The notes beneath the pieces were generated by a model. The model saw only the letters and a list, made by a program, of their open reading frames with translations. It ran no database searches and had not been told where the DNA came from. This document shows positions 20,985 to 28,279 of a stretch of DNA of 45,736 bases, one piece after another. A program made the translations under genes and the position numbers. Within the stretch, counting starts at the first letter, position 1, and each line of letters opens with the position of its first letter. Source of the DNA: Ardenticatenia bacterium (GTDB lineage Bacteria > Chloroflexota > Anaerolineae > Ardenticatenales > Ardenticatenaceae); assembly GCA_030949995.1 (NCBI GenBank), contig JAUZRY010000080.1, positions 1 through 45,736 on the forward strand, read 5' to 3'.

Positions 20985-21782
20985 GGGGCATCCTCCTCGC
21001 GTGAAGGGGAGACCAAGCGTTGCCGCCGGGCCTCGAAGAGCACTACGGCTGCGGCCACGGCCACGTTGAGGGACTCGACACCGCGCGCCAGCGGGATGAC
21101 GACCCGCTCGTGAGCCAGGTGGGTCACCGTCTCGCCCACTGGTGTGGTCTCCCCGCCCACAATGAGGGCGCTGGGCACGCGCCAGTTCACCTCGAAGTGG
21201 TGGGCCGTGGCGCGAACATCGGCCAGGCGCACGCGCAGTCCCCGCACGAGCTCGGGCACCTCCTCCCACCCGATGCCCGTGCGCAGGGGGAAGCCGGAAG
21301 TGTGCGCCCATCGCTGCCCGCAGTACTTTGGGACTCCACACGTCCACGTTGCCCCGCGGGGCCACCAGGCCGTCGGCCCCGGCCCCCGCGGCCGCGCGAA
21401 TGAGCGTGCCCATGTTGCCGGGATCGCGCACGCCGTCGCAGAGCAGCAGGAGCGAGGGCCGATCGGGCCACGGCAGCGTGGGTTTGTCCACCACGGCGAT
21501 CACCCCTTGGGGGGTCACCGTGTCGGCCACAAGTGCCATGATCTCATCACTTACGGCCCAGGCCACGTCGGACCAGGCTTCGACAAGGGCAGCCGCCTGC
21601 TCGTGCTCTACAGCCCAAGACGTGTAGAAGAGCAGGTGGGGCACAGCGCCGGCAGCCACGGCCTCGGCGATCAACCGGGCGCCTTCCAGCAGAATTTTGC
21701 CCTCCCGCTCCCGCCGGCGCCGGCGGTGAAGGGCTCGGGCGGCCTTGACTTTGGGGTTGTAAGGGCTGGTAATCAGTGCCAC
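20981..21782 (-). CDS. TrmH/SpoU-family RNA 2'-O-methyltransferase; one frameshift
   Basis: A second SPOUT methyltransferase, distinct from rlmB. It opens with ITSPYNPKVKAARALHRRRR and GKILLEGARLIAEAVAAG, typical of the TrmH group that often follows rplT. Motif 1 is LCDGVRDPGNMGTLIRAAAG. After a frame change at a G5 run (21286-21290), where one base removed gives HFRLPLRTGIGWEEVPELVR, motifs 2 and 3 appear as ALIVGGETTPVGE and VVIPLARGVESLNVAVAAAV. Motif 2 normally has an E-G-x-G-like turn, so the site is slightly divergent. The GTG at 21782 is chosen because GGAG precedes it; upstream codons fall in the rplT terminator. It starts a seven-gene minus-strand run. Confidence 0.87.
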
Positions 21783-21825
21783 GGTCTCCGGAAAGCCGGT
21801 GAAACCAAGAGCCCCAGCGCCAAAC

Positions 21826-21858
21826 AAAAAAGGTGGCGGATCGAAAGCCACCACCTTT
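21826..21858 (-). terminator. Terminator of infC-rpmI-rplT
   Basis: On the minus strand an 11-bp stem (AAAGGTGGTGG with CCGCCACCTTT, one G-T pair) closes an 8-base loop and runs into six T. It begins about 20 bases after the rplT stop and lies just before the TrmH-family gene, which therefore depends on read-through or an unseen promoter. Confidence 0.85.
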
Positions 21859-21879
21859 AGGCGCAGGGGATGCGCTTCA

Positions 21880-22233
21880 TTACAAGTGTGCCTTGGCCTC
21901 GTCTACCAGAGCCTTGAACGCCGTGGCGTCCCGCACGGCCATGTCCGCGAGCACTTTGCGGTCGAGTTCAATCCCGGCTTTCTTTAACCCACTCATGAAG
22001 CGGCTGTAGCTCAACCCGTGCTGCCGCGCAGCCGCGTTGATGCGCTGGATCCAGAGGCGGCGGAAGTCCCGCTTGCGCCGCTTGCGGTCCACGGTGGCGT
22101 TGCGCAAGGCCTTGAGCACTGCCTCGTTGGCCGCGCGGAAACGCCGGCTGCGGGCACCCCGGTAGCCGCGGGCCATCTTCAAAATCTTCTTGTGCCGACG
22201 ACGAGTTCGATATCCACCTTTCACACGGGCCAT
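21880..22233 (-). CDS. rplT: 50S ribosomal protein L20
   Basis: L20 binds 23S rRNA and is essential for early 50S assembly. The 117 residues open [20 protein letters not shown] and include [40 protein letters not shown] and [21 protein letters not shown] ribosome site GGAGG precedes the ATG at 22233. The order infC-rpmI-rplT is the standard one. No frame break is visible. Confidence 0.98.
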   Translation of the reverse strand: MARVKGGYRTRRRHKKILKMARGYRGARSRRFRAANEAVLKALRNATVDRKRRKRDFRRLWIQRINAAARQHGLSYSRFMSGLKKAGIELDRKVLADMAVRDATAFKALVDEAKAHL

Positions 22234-22279
22234 CTCTGTTTCCTCCTGTCATCTGGCCACGGCCGATGACCTGTTGGGC

Positions 22280-22486
22280 TCAGTCCCACAGGGAAGGAGC
22301 CGAGCGCTTAACACGCCGTGCTGTCCCCTTGTGGGTGACGGTCAAGTATCGCTGGTACATCCGACGCACGCGCTTGGGCTTCTTGCGGCGCAAGTGGCTA
22401 CGCCGCACTTTCATGCGGAGCACTTTGCCGGTCCCGGTGACTTTGTAGCGTTTCTTCGTGGCCTTGTGGGTTTTCATCTTCGGCAT
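22280..22486 (-). CDS. rpmI: 50S ribosomal protein L35
   Basis: L35 is a small basic protein of the large subunit. The 68 residues start MPKMKTHKATKKRYKVTGTG and continue KVLRMKVRRSHLRRKKPKR, the usual signature. It lies 12 bases after infC and 46 bases before rplT in one transcript. Confidence 0.98.
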   Translation of the reverse strand: MPKMKTHKATKKRYKVTGTGKVLRMKVRRSHLRRKKPKRVRRMYQRYLTVTHKGTARRVKRSAPSLWD

Positions 22487-22498
22487 AGGAGAAGCCCC

Positions 22499-23025
22499 CT
22501 ACTTCTTTTTTTTCTCGGTGTTCGGGGCCAGGACCAACGTCATGGATCCCCCTTCCATCTTGGGCCGCTGCTCAACCGTGCCCACATCGGCGAGCTGGGC
22601 GGCGAACTCCAGGACATGACCTCGCCTAAGTCCAAGTGGGCGCGTTCGCGGCCCCGGAAGAGCACGCGCACGCGCACTTTGTGGCCCTTTTCCAGGAACT
22701 TACGGGCCTGTTTGAGTTTGAAGCCCACGTGATACTCGTCTGTCTTAGGGCGCAGCCGAAGCTCTTTGACCTCGATCTGCTTCTGCGCCTTGCGCGCCTG
22801 GCGTTCCCGCTTCGTCTGCTCGTAGACGAATTTGCCGTAGTCCATCACCCGGCAGACGGGCGGACGGGCATTGGGCGCAACTTCGACCAGGTCAAGCCCC
22901 TTGCTGCGGGCGTACTCCTGGGCCTTCTGAATGGGCACCACCCCCAAATTTCGGCCCTGTTCGTCAATCAACCGTACTTCCCGGACGCGGATCCGCTCGT
23001 TAACGCGATATTTTTGGGTACTGAT
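22499..23025 (-). CDS. infC: Translation initiation factor IF-3; apparent AUC start and one frameshift
   Basis: IF-3 binds the 30S subunit and checks start-codon and initiator-tRNA choice. The family text runs YRVNERIRVREVRLIDEQG, VEVAPNARPPVCRVMDYGKF, KELRLRPKTDEYHVGFKLKQ, GHKVRVRVLFRGRERAHLDL. Near 22615-22617 the frame changes; one added base gives LGEVMVLEFAAQLADVGTVE and then RPKMEGGSMTLVLAPN to TAG at 22499-22501. No ATG, GTG or TTG lies in frame ahead of the conserved N terminus. The best start is ATC at 23023-23025, 7 bases after GAGGG, giving about 175 residues. Rare starts such as AUU in E. coli infC allow IF-3 to repress its own translation, so the same control is likely here. Confidence 0.93.
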
Positions 23026-23099
23026 GGCCTCACCCTCTCCGAAAAATAACGTGGCTGGAACACCCGACTTCGTCGTGGCGGTGAAGTGAAGCGGCGAAA

Positions 23100-23128
23100 A
23101 CTATATCACAGCTTAGACGACTCGTCAA
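23100..23128 (-). promoter_or_regulatory. infC-rpmI-rplT promoter
   Basis: On the minus strand TTGACG (23128-23123) and TATAGT (23105-23100) have 17-base spacing, identical in both hexamers to the cobN promoter. The leader to the AUC start is only about 70 bases, too short for the large L20-dependent leader seen in Firmicutes. Confidence 0.88.
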
Positions 23129-23510
23129 GCGCCTCGCTCAAAGTCTCAACGTCCGATCGCCCATTTCAGCCTGTTCTTCCCCATTGACCACGTGCACCTC
23201 ACGTGAACCGTGGCTCTCGTTCCGAAGGTGTGCCTGAGGACACATTGTGTCCGTGTTTGGAAACGGAGGCCCCGGCTTTGATATGCACTTCTAATATGTC
23301 TTTAACGTGATTCTCCCATTGACCTTATATGATTTTCTTGACAAATGGCGAAGGAGCGAACGCCCGGTCTCGTCGAAACGCGAAGCCCCTAGGCGTTTGT
23401 TCTGGTTGATTGTGATCTTGAGCACGCTCGTGGTGTTGTTGTGGTCCCGGGTAATGTAGGGCGCCGCTTCCCGGGAACGTGGCGAGGCGCATAAGCGCGG
23501 GTTTTCTACC
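23129..23510. other. Intergenic region without recognisable gene
   Basis: This is less GC-rich than the surroundings around 23280-23350, with several TATA-like strings on both strands. I see no convincing gene, tRNA or terminator. A short minus-strand frame (23291-23572) has no family resemblance and no ribosome site. Confidence 0.5.
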
Positions 23511-24112
23511 ATGCTCCGGCTGCACCAGTACACACTTGCCCTGATCGTGTGGCTCTCGTTCCCCTTCAACATCGAGCGCTTGGACGTGGGCGGCCAGCCG
23601 GTGTTGAACTTTGCACTCGGCGCTGTATCTGTACGTTGCCAGGGCAGTTCTCGCAGGCCCTACTCCTGCCTTGCTGGACGCGACTCTCTTTCTCGGCTTA
23701 CTCGGGCGTAGCCGTCCCCCTCTACATAGGCGTGCGCGTGACGGATACCCGCCCCGTGTGGGGTGGCGTGGAGACCTACATGTTCCTCTTCAAGGTGGGA
23801 GCCGTGGCGCTCAGCACCTGGCTCGCCCACGGCGTGGGGCAGCGCATGGCCGACTTCCTGCGCACCATCAGCGCGTTGTTGCTCGAGGATTCACCCAACA
23901 GCGTCTACACGTCCCAAGAGGCCGAGGTGTGGATCCGCCGGTCGATACGGGGATCTTCCACATCCGAAAAATGTGCCGTCAGGGCTGCCACAGGTGTCCC
24001 TGTCATGGTTGACTCCTCAACTCGTGTCTCTACACAACCAATTCTATCATCTTACATCCCTCACTCCCAATTTCGATGCGATTGCCCTGTCCTGATAGGG
24101 GTGAGGAGTTGA
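23511..24112 (+). pseudogene. Broken hypothetical membrane protein
   Basis: The text LHQYTLALIVWLSFPFNIER is a plausible N-terminal membrane segment. It continues in the next frame as ALYLYVARAVLAGPTPALLD (switch near 23620) and in the third as YSGVAVPLYIGVRVTDTRPV and FLFKVGAVALSTWLAHGVGQ (switch near 23690-23710), ending MADFLRTISALLLED and EAEVWIRR. Both switches are of the +1 kind. The family was not recognised; the first helix recalls polymer-ligase-like envelope proteins but this is weak. No ribosome site is seen. It may be a decayed gene or one with two sequence errors. Confidence 0.4.
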
Positions 24113-24159
24113 CCACACAGAGCATGAATGGAAGGTCAGCAGCCCATCGGGGAGGCGTG

Positions 24160-25728
24160 TTAACCGGTGTTGTGGCCGTCTCGATCCCTGCCCAAGGGCA
24201 CGTACAGCGTCACCCGGGTGCCCTCTCCTGGCCGGCTGTGAATGGAAAGGCGCGCGTCGATCAACTCGGCCCGCTCCCGCATGTTGAGCAGGCCGAAGGT
24301 GTTCTGTTCGTCGTACTTGGCTTCAACAGCCGGGAGATCGAATCCCACGCCGTCATCTTCAACTTCGCAGATGAGAGTGTCATCTTCCACAGTTAGGCGC
24401 ACGCACACATTGTGGGCCCGGGCGTGCTTGCGCACGTTGTTGATGGCTTCCTGGACAATGGCGAAGACCATGCGCGCCCGCTTTTGCGAGAGGGGCAGTG
24501 GGTGAGGCACATTTGTCACGTCTATGTGGTACTGCAAGCCGGGATTGCTGCCCTTCGCCTGTTCAATGAAGGCCTGCAGCGCCGGAACGAGCCCACGTGT
24601 CTCCAGAACAAGCGGGCGCAGCCCGAAGACGAGAGAGCGAGTTTCCCGCACGGCCTCGCGGGCCGTTTTGCGCAAATTGTCCAACTCCTGTCGCCATACC
24701 TGGGGGTCGAACTGCCCTCGGTCCAGCAACAAGCGCAGGTAGTCGATGCCCAACACCACTGTATTGAGCAGTTGGGCCAAGTGATCGTGCAGGTCCCGTG
24801 CCAGTTCGCGGCGCACCTGTTCCTGAGCCTCGATGATGCGGTCGCGCTCCTGGCGCAAGCTCTCGTATAGCTGGGCGTTCTGGATGGCAATGGCGATCTG
24901 GGAGGCAAACACCTGGAGCAATTGGGCATCCTGTTCAGTGTAGTTGAGCCGGTTCTGCCCTCGGTTGACGTTCAGGACGCCCAAGGTGCGCTGTTGGACT
25001 TTGAGCGGCACGCTCATGGCACTGCCGATAGGCCCACCCCGGGCCAAATGCTCGTAGGGAGTGCCCTCCAGCCCTCCCAAAAGCAACAGGGGTTCTCCCC
25101 GTTGAACCACGAGGCCGGCGATGGTGTTCTCCAAGCTGACCTCAGTGCCCGGCTGAATGGCCCCCAAGCCACGCTGGGCGGCGATCACCAGGCGGGGCCC
25201 CCGCTCAGTCTCCCGCAGGAGCATGAGCGAGACCGTGTCCGGCAGGAAGGCCCGCTTCACCAAGGCGATAATCTGATCGTAGAGCTCGTTCAGGTCGAGC
25301 GTGCTGGTGAGCGTGCGCCCCAGCTCCATCAAGTACAAGATCTCTGAGAGGCGCTCCTTCTCAACCTGGAGCTCCCGTTGCTGCTGCCACCGCCGAATGG
25401 CCAAGATGATGTCATCCGTTCCGAAGGGCTTGGGGAGGTAATCGAACGCCCCGCGGCGCATGACCTCCGTGGCCTCGGCAATAGTGCCCGACTCGGCCAA
25501 CGCAATAATACCGATGCTGGGAAACCCACGGCGCAGCCGTGAGACGCCGTCCAGCCCGGCGACCGCTAAGGCGAGGATCACCAGGCCGTCGGACGTGACG
25601 TGCAGGTGATTGAGCGCCGCTTCAAGGGTGGACACACCAATAGTGGAAAAGCTCAACACTTGAGCCGCCGCGCGACAGGTGAGCTGAATGGCAGGGTCAG
25701 GGTCAACGACCAGAATCTGTCCGTTCAT
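24160..25728 (-). CDS. Receiver-GAF-HisKA_3 sensor histidine kinase with phosphoacceptor-less receiver
   Basis: The 522 residues hold a receiver-like domain (1-120), a GAF domain (~145-300, with PIGSAMSVPLKVQQRTLGVL), and a NarX/DesK-type kinase core. In the core, RRELARDLHDHLAQLLNTVV carries the phosphorylated histidine, EAINNVRKHARAHNV is the N box, and DDGVGFD and GLLNMRERAELIDARLSIHS complete the ATPase. In the receiver the expected aspartate is alanine (residue 53, in LVILALAVAGLDG), while the lysine in YLPKPF remains, so the domain probably senses or docks rather than accepting phosphate. No membrane helix is present. No cognate LuxR-type regulator is adjacent. ATG 25728 directly follows the TGA of the PilN-like gene, so the two are cotranslated. 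Confidence 0.9.
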   Translation of the reverse strand: MNGQILVVDPDPAIQLTCRAAAQVLSFSTIGVSTLEAALNHLHVTSDGLVILALAVAGLDGVSRLRRGFPSIGIIALAESGTIAEATEVMRRGAFDYLPKPFGTDDIILAIRRWQQQRELQVEKERLSEILYLMELGRTLTSTLDLNELYDQIIALVKRAFLPDTVSLMLLRETERGPRLVIAAQRGLGAIQPGTEVSLENTIAGLVVQRGEPLLLLGGLEGTPYEHLARGGPIGSAMSVPLKVQQRTLGVLNVNRGQNRLNYTEQDAQLLQVFASQIAIAIQNAQLYESLRQERDRIIEAQEQVRRELARDLHDHLAQLLNTVVLGIDYLRLLLDRGQFDPQVWRQELDNLRKTAREAVRETRSLVFGLRPLVLETRGLVPALQAFIEQAKGSNPGLQYHIDVTNVPHPLPLSQKRARMVFAIVQEAINNVRKHARAHNVCVRLTVEDDTLICEVEDDGVGFDLPAVEAKYDEQNTFGLLNMRERAELIDARLSIHSRPGEGTRVTLYVPLGRDRDGHNTG

Positions 25729-26295
25729 TCACTGCTCCAGGATCACCACAAACTCAACGGCAGCGGGCAACGTGGGGTCATTGCGGTCCTCCACGCGTTC
25801 CACCTCGACACGAAAGGATGTGAGCTGTGCCTCCAGCGTTTGGGCAAACTCCACCACAAGGGCCGCACTACCGGCCACTCCCGCCACTGTGACACGGCCT
25901 GCGCTGACGTGAACAGACTGGACGGTGAGCCTGGGTGGAGCAGCCTCCTCAATGGCCAGGAGAAGTTCGGAAAGGGAGAAGGAGCGCCGTTGGAGCTCGG
26001 CGCGCTCGGCCTCAAGGCGGTTTGCTCGGCGCACGAGTTGCGCGATTGTCTCCACACGTTCCTCTCGCCGGCCCAGCAGGCGCTCGGCCTGCCGGGCCTC
26101 CTGTTGGGCCTGGGCAACGAGCAGCTCCATCTCGCGCAGAGACCGCTGGTTTTGAGCCCTGAGCACAACCATGAGGGCTAATACGACCCACCCAGCGGCG
26201 AAGAGAAGCCACGCCAGCCGCTCTGGCCTGAGCCGGTGGGAACTGGCCGGCGGACGGCGGCTCGACGGCGTCAAGTTCACATCAGGAACAGGCAT
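25729..26295 (-). CDS. PilN-like membrane protein
   Basis: A single membrane helix, RLAWLLFAAGWVVLALMVVL (residues ~25-44), is followed by a coiled coil (~50-105, rich in QAQQEARQAERLLGRREER-type heptads). A small ferredoxin-like C-terminal domain follows, SELLLAIEEAAPPRLTVQSV to FVVILEQ. This is the layout of PilN/GspL-C inner-membrane assembly proteins of type IV pili and type II secretion. No other pilus gene is in the window. GGAG stands 6 bases before ATG 26295. It is the first gene of a two-gene unit with the receiver-GAF kinase, an unusual pairing. Confidence 0.6.
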   Translation of the reverse strand: MPVPDVNLTPSSRRPPASSHRLRPERLAWLLFAAGWVVLALMVVLRAQNQRSLREMELLVAQAQQEARQAERLLGRREERVETIAQLVRRANRLEAERAELQRRSFSLSELLLAIEEAAPPRLTVQSVHVSAGRVTVAGVAGSAALVVEFAQTLEAQLTSFRVEVERVEDRNDPTLPAAVEFVVILEQ

Positions 26296-26436
26296 AGACA
26301 ACTCCGGTTCTCCGTCGGAGATGAGCAGGAGACGTGTCGCCGGCGGAGGAAAACATGACGCCCCTCACCCATGCCCTTCCCACATACCCGCACCAGTGCT
26401 CTGCATTTGCGTTCAAACAAGAGGTGAGACATTCCA

Positions 26437-26465
26437 ATTGTAACGTTGGTCCTGATTCCGGGCAA
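26437..26465 (-). promoter_or_regulatory. Promoter for the pilN-like/kinase unit
   Basis: On the minus strand TTGCCC (26465-26460) and TACAAT (26442-26437) have a 17-base spacer. The gene start is about 140 bases downstream. It diverges from the citrate synthase promoter, 118 bases away. Confidence 0.7.
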
Positions 26466-26583
26466 TTGGAATCATCCGACAAGGAAGCATTTCAACCATG
26501 GAACGAGATATGTGCGCTCGTGTTGAGGATCTGGGCACCGGCCGACACGTGGTGGTTGCCTCTTGGCTTCCGGGTGCCGGAAA

Positions 26584-26612
26584 TTGTCGCCCACCTAACC
26601 CTGTGTTACAAT
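26584..26612 (+). promoter_or_regulatory. Citrate synthase promoter
   Basis: TTGTCG (26584-26589) and TACAAT (26607-26612) are 17 bases apart. The leader to the GTG start at 26755 is about 135 bases and holds no obvious hairpin-plus-T terminator. The upstream 26302-26436 and 26466-26583 stretches contain no gene that I recognise. Confidence 0.75.
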
Positions 26613-26754
26613 TGAAAGTAACTCGGGCCCCCAAACAGAACATCTCCCCCGATTGGCCGTTGGGAGTGGACATCACATGTGCCGAAGGGAAGAGAACACT
26701 TCGGGAAGCGAAGCGCTGAGCGTACGCGCTAAGAACTGGGAAAGGAGGACCGAA

Positions 26755-27894
26755 GTGGCTGACCAGCTTATCAAGGGACTGGAAGGTGTCATCGTCGCTC
26801 AGAGCCAATCCAGTAAAGTGGACGGGCAAAATGGGCGCCTTCTTTACCGTGGTATTTCCATTGAGGAGTTTGTCGAACATCAGGCCCCGTATGAAGAAGT
26901 GGCTTACTTGCTCTGGCACGGTCGGCTGCCCACCCGGGCTGAGCTTGACCAGTTTTCAGCCCAGTTGGCCAGCGAGCGGGCCCTTCCCGAGAAAGTGCTG
27001 GACGCTATCCGCGAGTTCCCCCGTTCGGCCGACCCGATGGTCGTGCTGCGCACAGTCGTCTCCCTGATGGCCATGTACGATGAGAATCCCGATGACCTGT
27101 CTCCTGACAACTTGCGCCGCATTGCCACGCGCCTGTTGGCCCGCTTTCCCACGATCCTGGCTGCCTTCCACAGGTTGCGCCAAGGGCTGGAGCCGGTGGA
27201 ACCGCGCCAGGACTTGGGCCACGCGGCCAACTACCTCTACATGCTCAACGGCGAGGAGCCCGGCCCCCGCTCCGTTGAGGGCGTCAACGCCTACCTAGTA
27301 CTGCTGGCCGATCACGGGATGAACGCCTCGACGTTCACTGCCCGCGTGGTGGCTGGCACCCAGGCCGACATGTACGGAGCTATCTCGGCGGCAATCGCCT
27401 CGCTCAAGGGGCCCCTCCACGGCGGCGCTCCGCCCCGTGTGATGGCCACTTTGGAGAAAATCGGCGCACCGGAACGGGTTGAGGCGTTTGTGGAGGAAGC
27501 CTTGGCACGTAAGGAGCGCATCATGGGCATTGGCCACCGCGTCTACAAGACGTGGGATCCACGTGCCAAGATCCTCCGCGAAATGGCCCGCAACATCGCC
27601 GAAGAGACGGGCAACCGGAAGTGGTACGAGATTGCCCATACTCTCGAACAGGCGGCCGTTTCCCGTCTGGCGGCCAAGGGGCTCTACACCAACGTGGACT
27701 CCTACACGGCCCCCCTGCTCTACAGCGTGGGCATTCCGGTGGACCTCATGACCCCCACCTTCGCGGTCAGCCGTGTGGCCGGCTGGTGTACGCACTTGTT
27801 GGAGCAATACGCCGACAACCGCCTCATTCGTCCTCGCGCCGAATACGTCGGTCCCGTGGACCAGCATTACGTTCCCATTGACCGCCGGGAGTGA
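26755..27894 (+). CDS. gltA: Citrate synthase (type II-like, citrate/methylcitrate group)
   Basis: The enzyme condenses acetyl-CoA with oxaloacetate at the entry of the citric acid cycle. The 379 residues begin MADQLIKGLEGVIVAQSQSS. Catalytic histidines are in LKGPLHGGAPPRVM and IMGIGHRVYKTWDPRAKIL, and the aspartate is in YTNVDSYTAPLLYSVGIP. The length and the LLYRGISIEEFVEHQ start fit the short dimeric form also found in 2-methylcitrate synthases, so substrate preference is not certain. AAAGGAGG stands 6 bases before the GTG at 26755. The gene has its own promoter and terminator and no frame break. Confidence 0.94.
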   Translation: MADQLIKGLEGVIVAQSQSSKVDGQNGRLLYRGISIEEFVEHQAPYEEVAYLLWHGRLPTRAELDQFSAQLASERALPEKVLDAIREFPRSADPMVVLRTVVSLMAMYDENPDDLSPDNLRRIATRLLARFPTILAAFHRLRQGLEPVEPRQDLGHAANYLYMLNGEEPGPRSVEGVNAYLVLLADHGMNASTFTARVVAGTQADMYGAISAAIASLKGPLHGGAPPRVMATLEKIGAPERVEAFVEEALARKERIMGIGHRVYKTWDPRAKILREMARNIAEETGNRKWYEIAHTLEQAAVSRLAAKGLYTNVDSYTAPLLYSVGIPVDLMTPTFAVSRVAGWCTHLLEQYADNRLIRPRAEYVGPVDQHYVPIDRRE

Positions 27895-27933
27895 AACGCG
27901 GCAGGGCGGAGATGTGATGTGTTGGCCTCATGG

Positions 27934-27959
27934 GGGCCGGCTCCTGGGCCGGCCCTTTT
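27934..27959 (+). terminator. Citrate synthase terminator
   Basis: A perfect 8-bp GC stem (GGGCCGGC with GCCGGCCC) closes a 6-base loop and is followed by TTTT. It lies 40 bases after the citrate synthase stop. Confidence 0.8.
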
Positions 27960-28048
27960 CTCCGGGAAGGTGCGCTCATCGACACCTTGCCCTCTGCGCT
28001 CACCCCGAGAAGATGCCCCCACCTTCTCACACCACACCGGAGTGTGAG

Positions 28049-28077
28049 TTGACAGCTCCCATAACTCCTGCTATACT
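28049..28077 (+). promoter_or_regulatory. Promoter of the arginine cluster
   Basis: A consensus -35 TTGACA (28049-28054) is followed after 17 bases by TATACT (28072-28077), the strongest promoter match in the window. The expected start is near 28084, about 195 bases before argC. No convincing ARG box palindrome overlaps it. Confidence 0.9.
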
Positions 28078-28083
28078 CCTTCG

Positions 28084-28256
28084 CACTCTTGTCAAGAACG
28101 TGGTCCTGCCCATGAACGCGCGGAACGCTTTTCCCGGTCCGAAACCCTCGTCGCCCGAGCAGCCAACCAGACCTTGTGTCTGGGTAGTGGTGCTTGGGCG
28201 CGAAACACGGCTCCAGTCCAACAGCCCTCCGGACACAAGGTCCGGGGGGTTTTTTT
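28084..28256 (+). promoter_or_regulatory. argC leader with competing hairpins and intrinsic terminator (attenuator)
   Basis: Hairpin A is CCAGAC-CTTGT-GTCTGG at 28167-28183. Hairpin B at 28225-28249 has a 10-bp stem (CCCTCCGGAC with GTCCGGGGGG, one T-G pair) and is followed by seven T (28250-28256), so it is an intrinsic terminator. The 11-base GACCTTGTGTC in A is the exact reverse complement of GACACAAGGTC in B. Thus A and B can be replaced by one long A-B helix that would prevent termination. The RNA does not show the T-box TGGNACCGCG element or another riboswitch core that I know. What triggers the switch is unknown; arginine or a related metabolite, or a protein, is the natural guess from the genes downstream. 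Confidence 0.75.
28225..28256 (+). terminator. Leader terminator upstream of argC
   Basis: A 10-bp stem with loop ACAAG followed by seven T lies 23 bases before the argC ATG. It sits after a strong promoter and before the ribosome site, so it controls read-through into the arg operon and does not end a preceding gene. Confidence 0.9.
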
Positions 28257-28279
28257 ATCACCAGGCAGAGGAGGGCAAT

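Noticed and set aside
23291..23572. Small minus-strand gene between infC and the broken membrane protein
   Set aside because: It has no ribosome site, no family resemblance and spans the N terminus of the more plausible plus-strand membrane segment.
24008..24115. Inverted copies of a GTTGACTCCTCA-like sequence flanking the end of the broken membrane protein
   Set aside because: The match is imperfect, short and not associated with a T run or a mobile element.
28084..28256. T-box riboswitch before argC
   Set aside because: The invariant TGGNACCGCG antiterminator bulge and a recognisable Stem I with specifier loop are absent.
27773..28279. N-terminal extension of ArgC through the leader, which stays open in frame
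   Set aside because: It has no ribosome site, contains the promoter and terminator, and the extra residues do not resemble ArgC.
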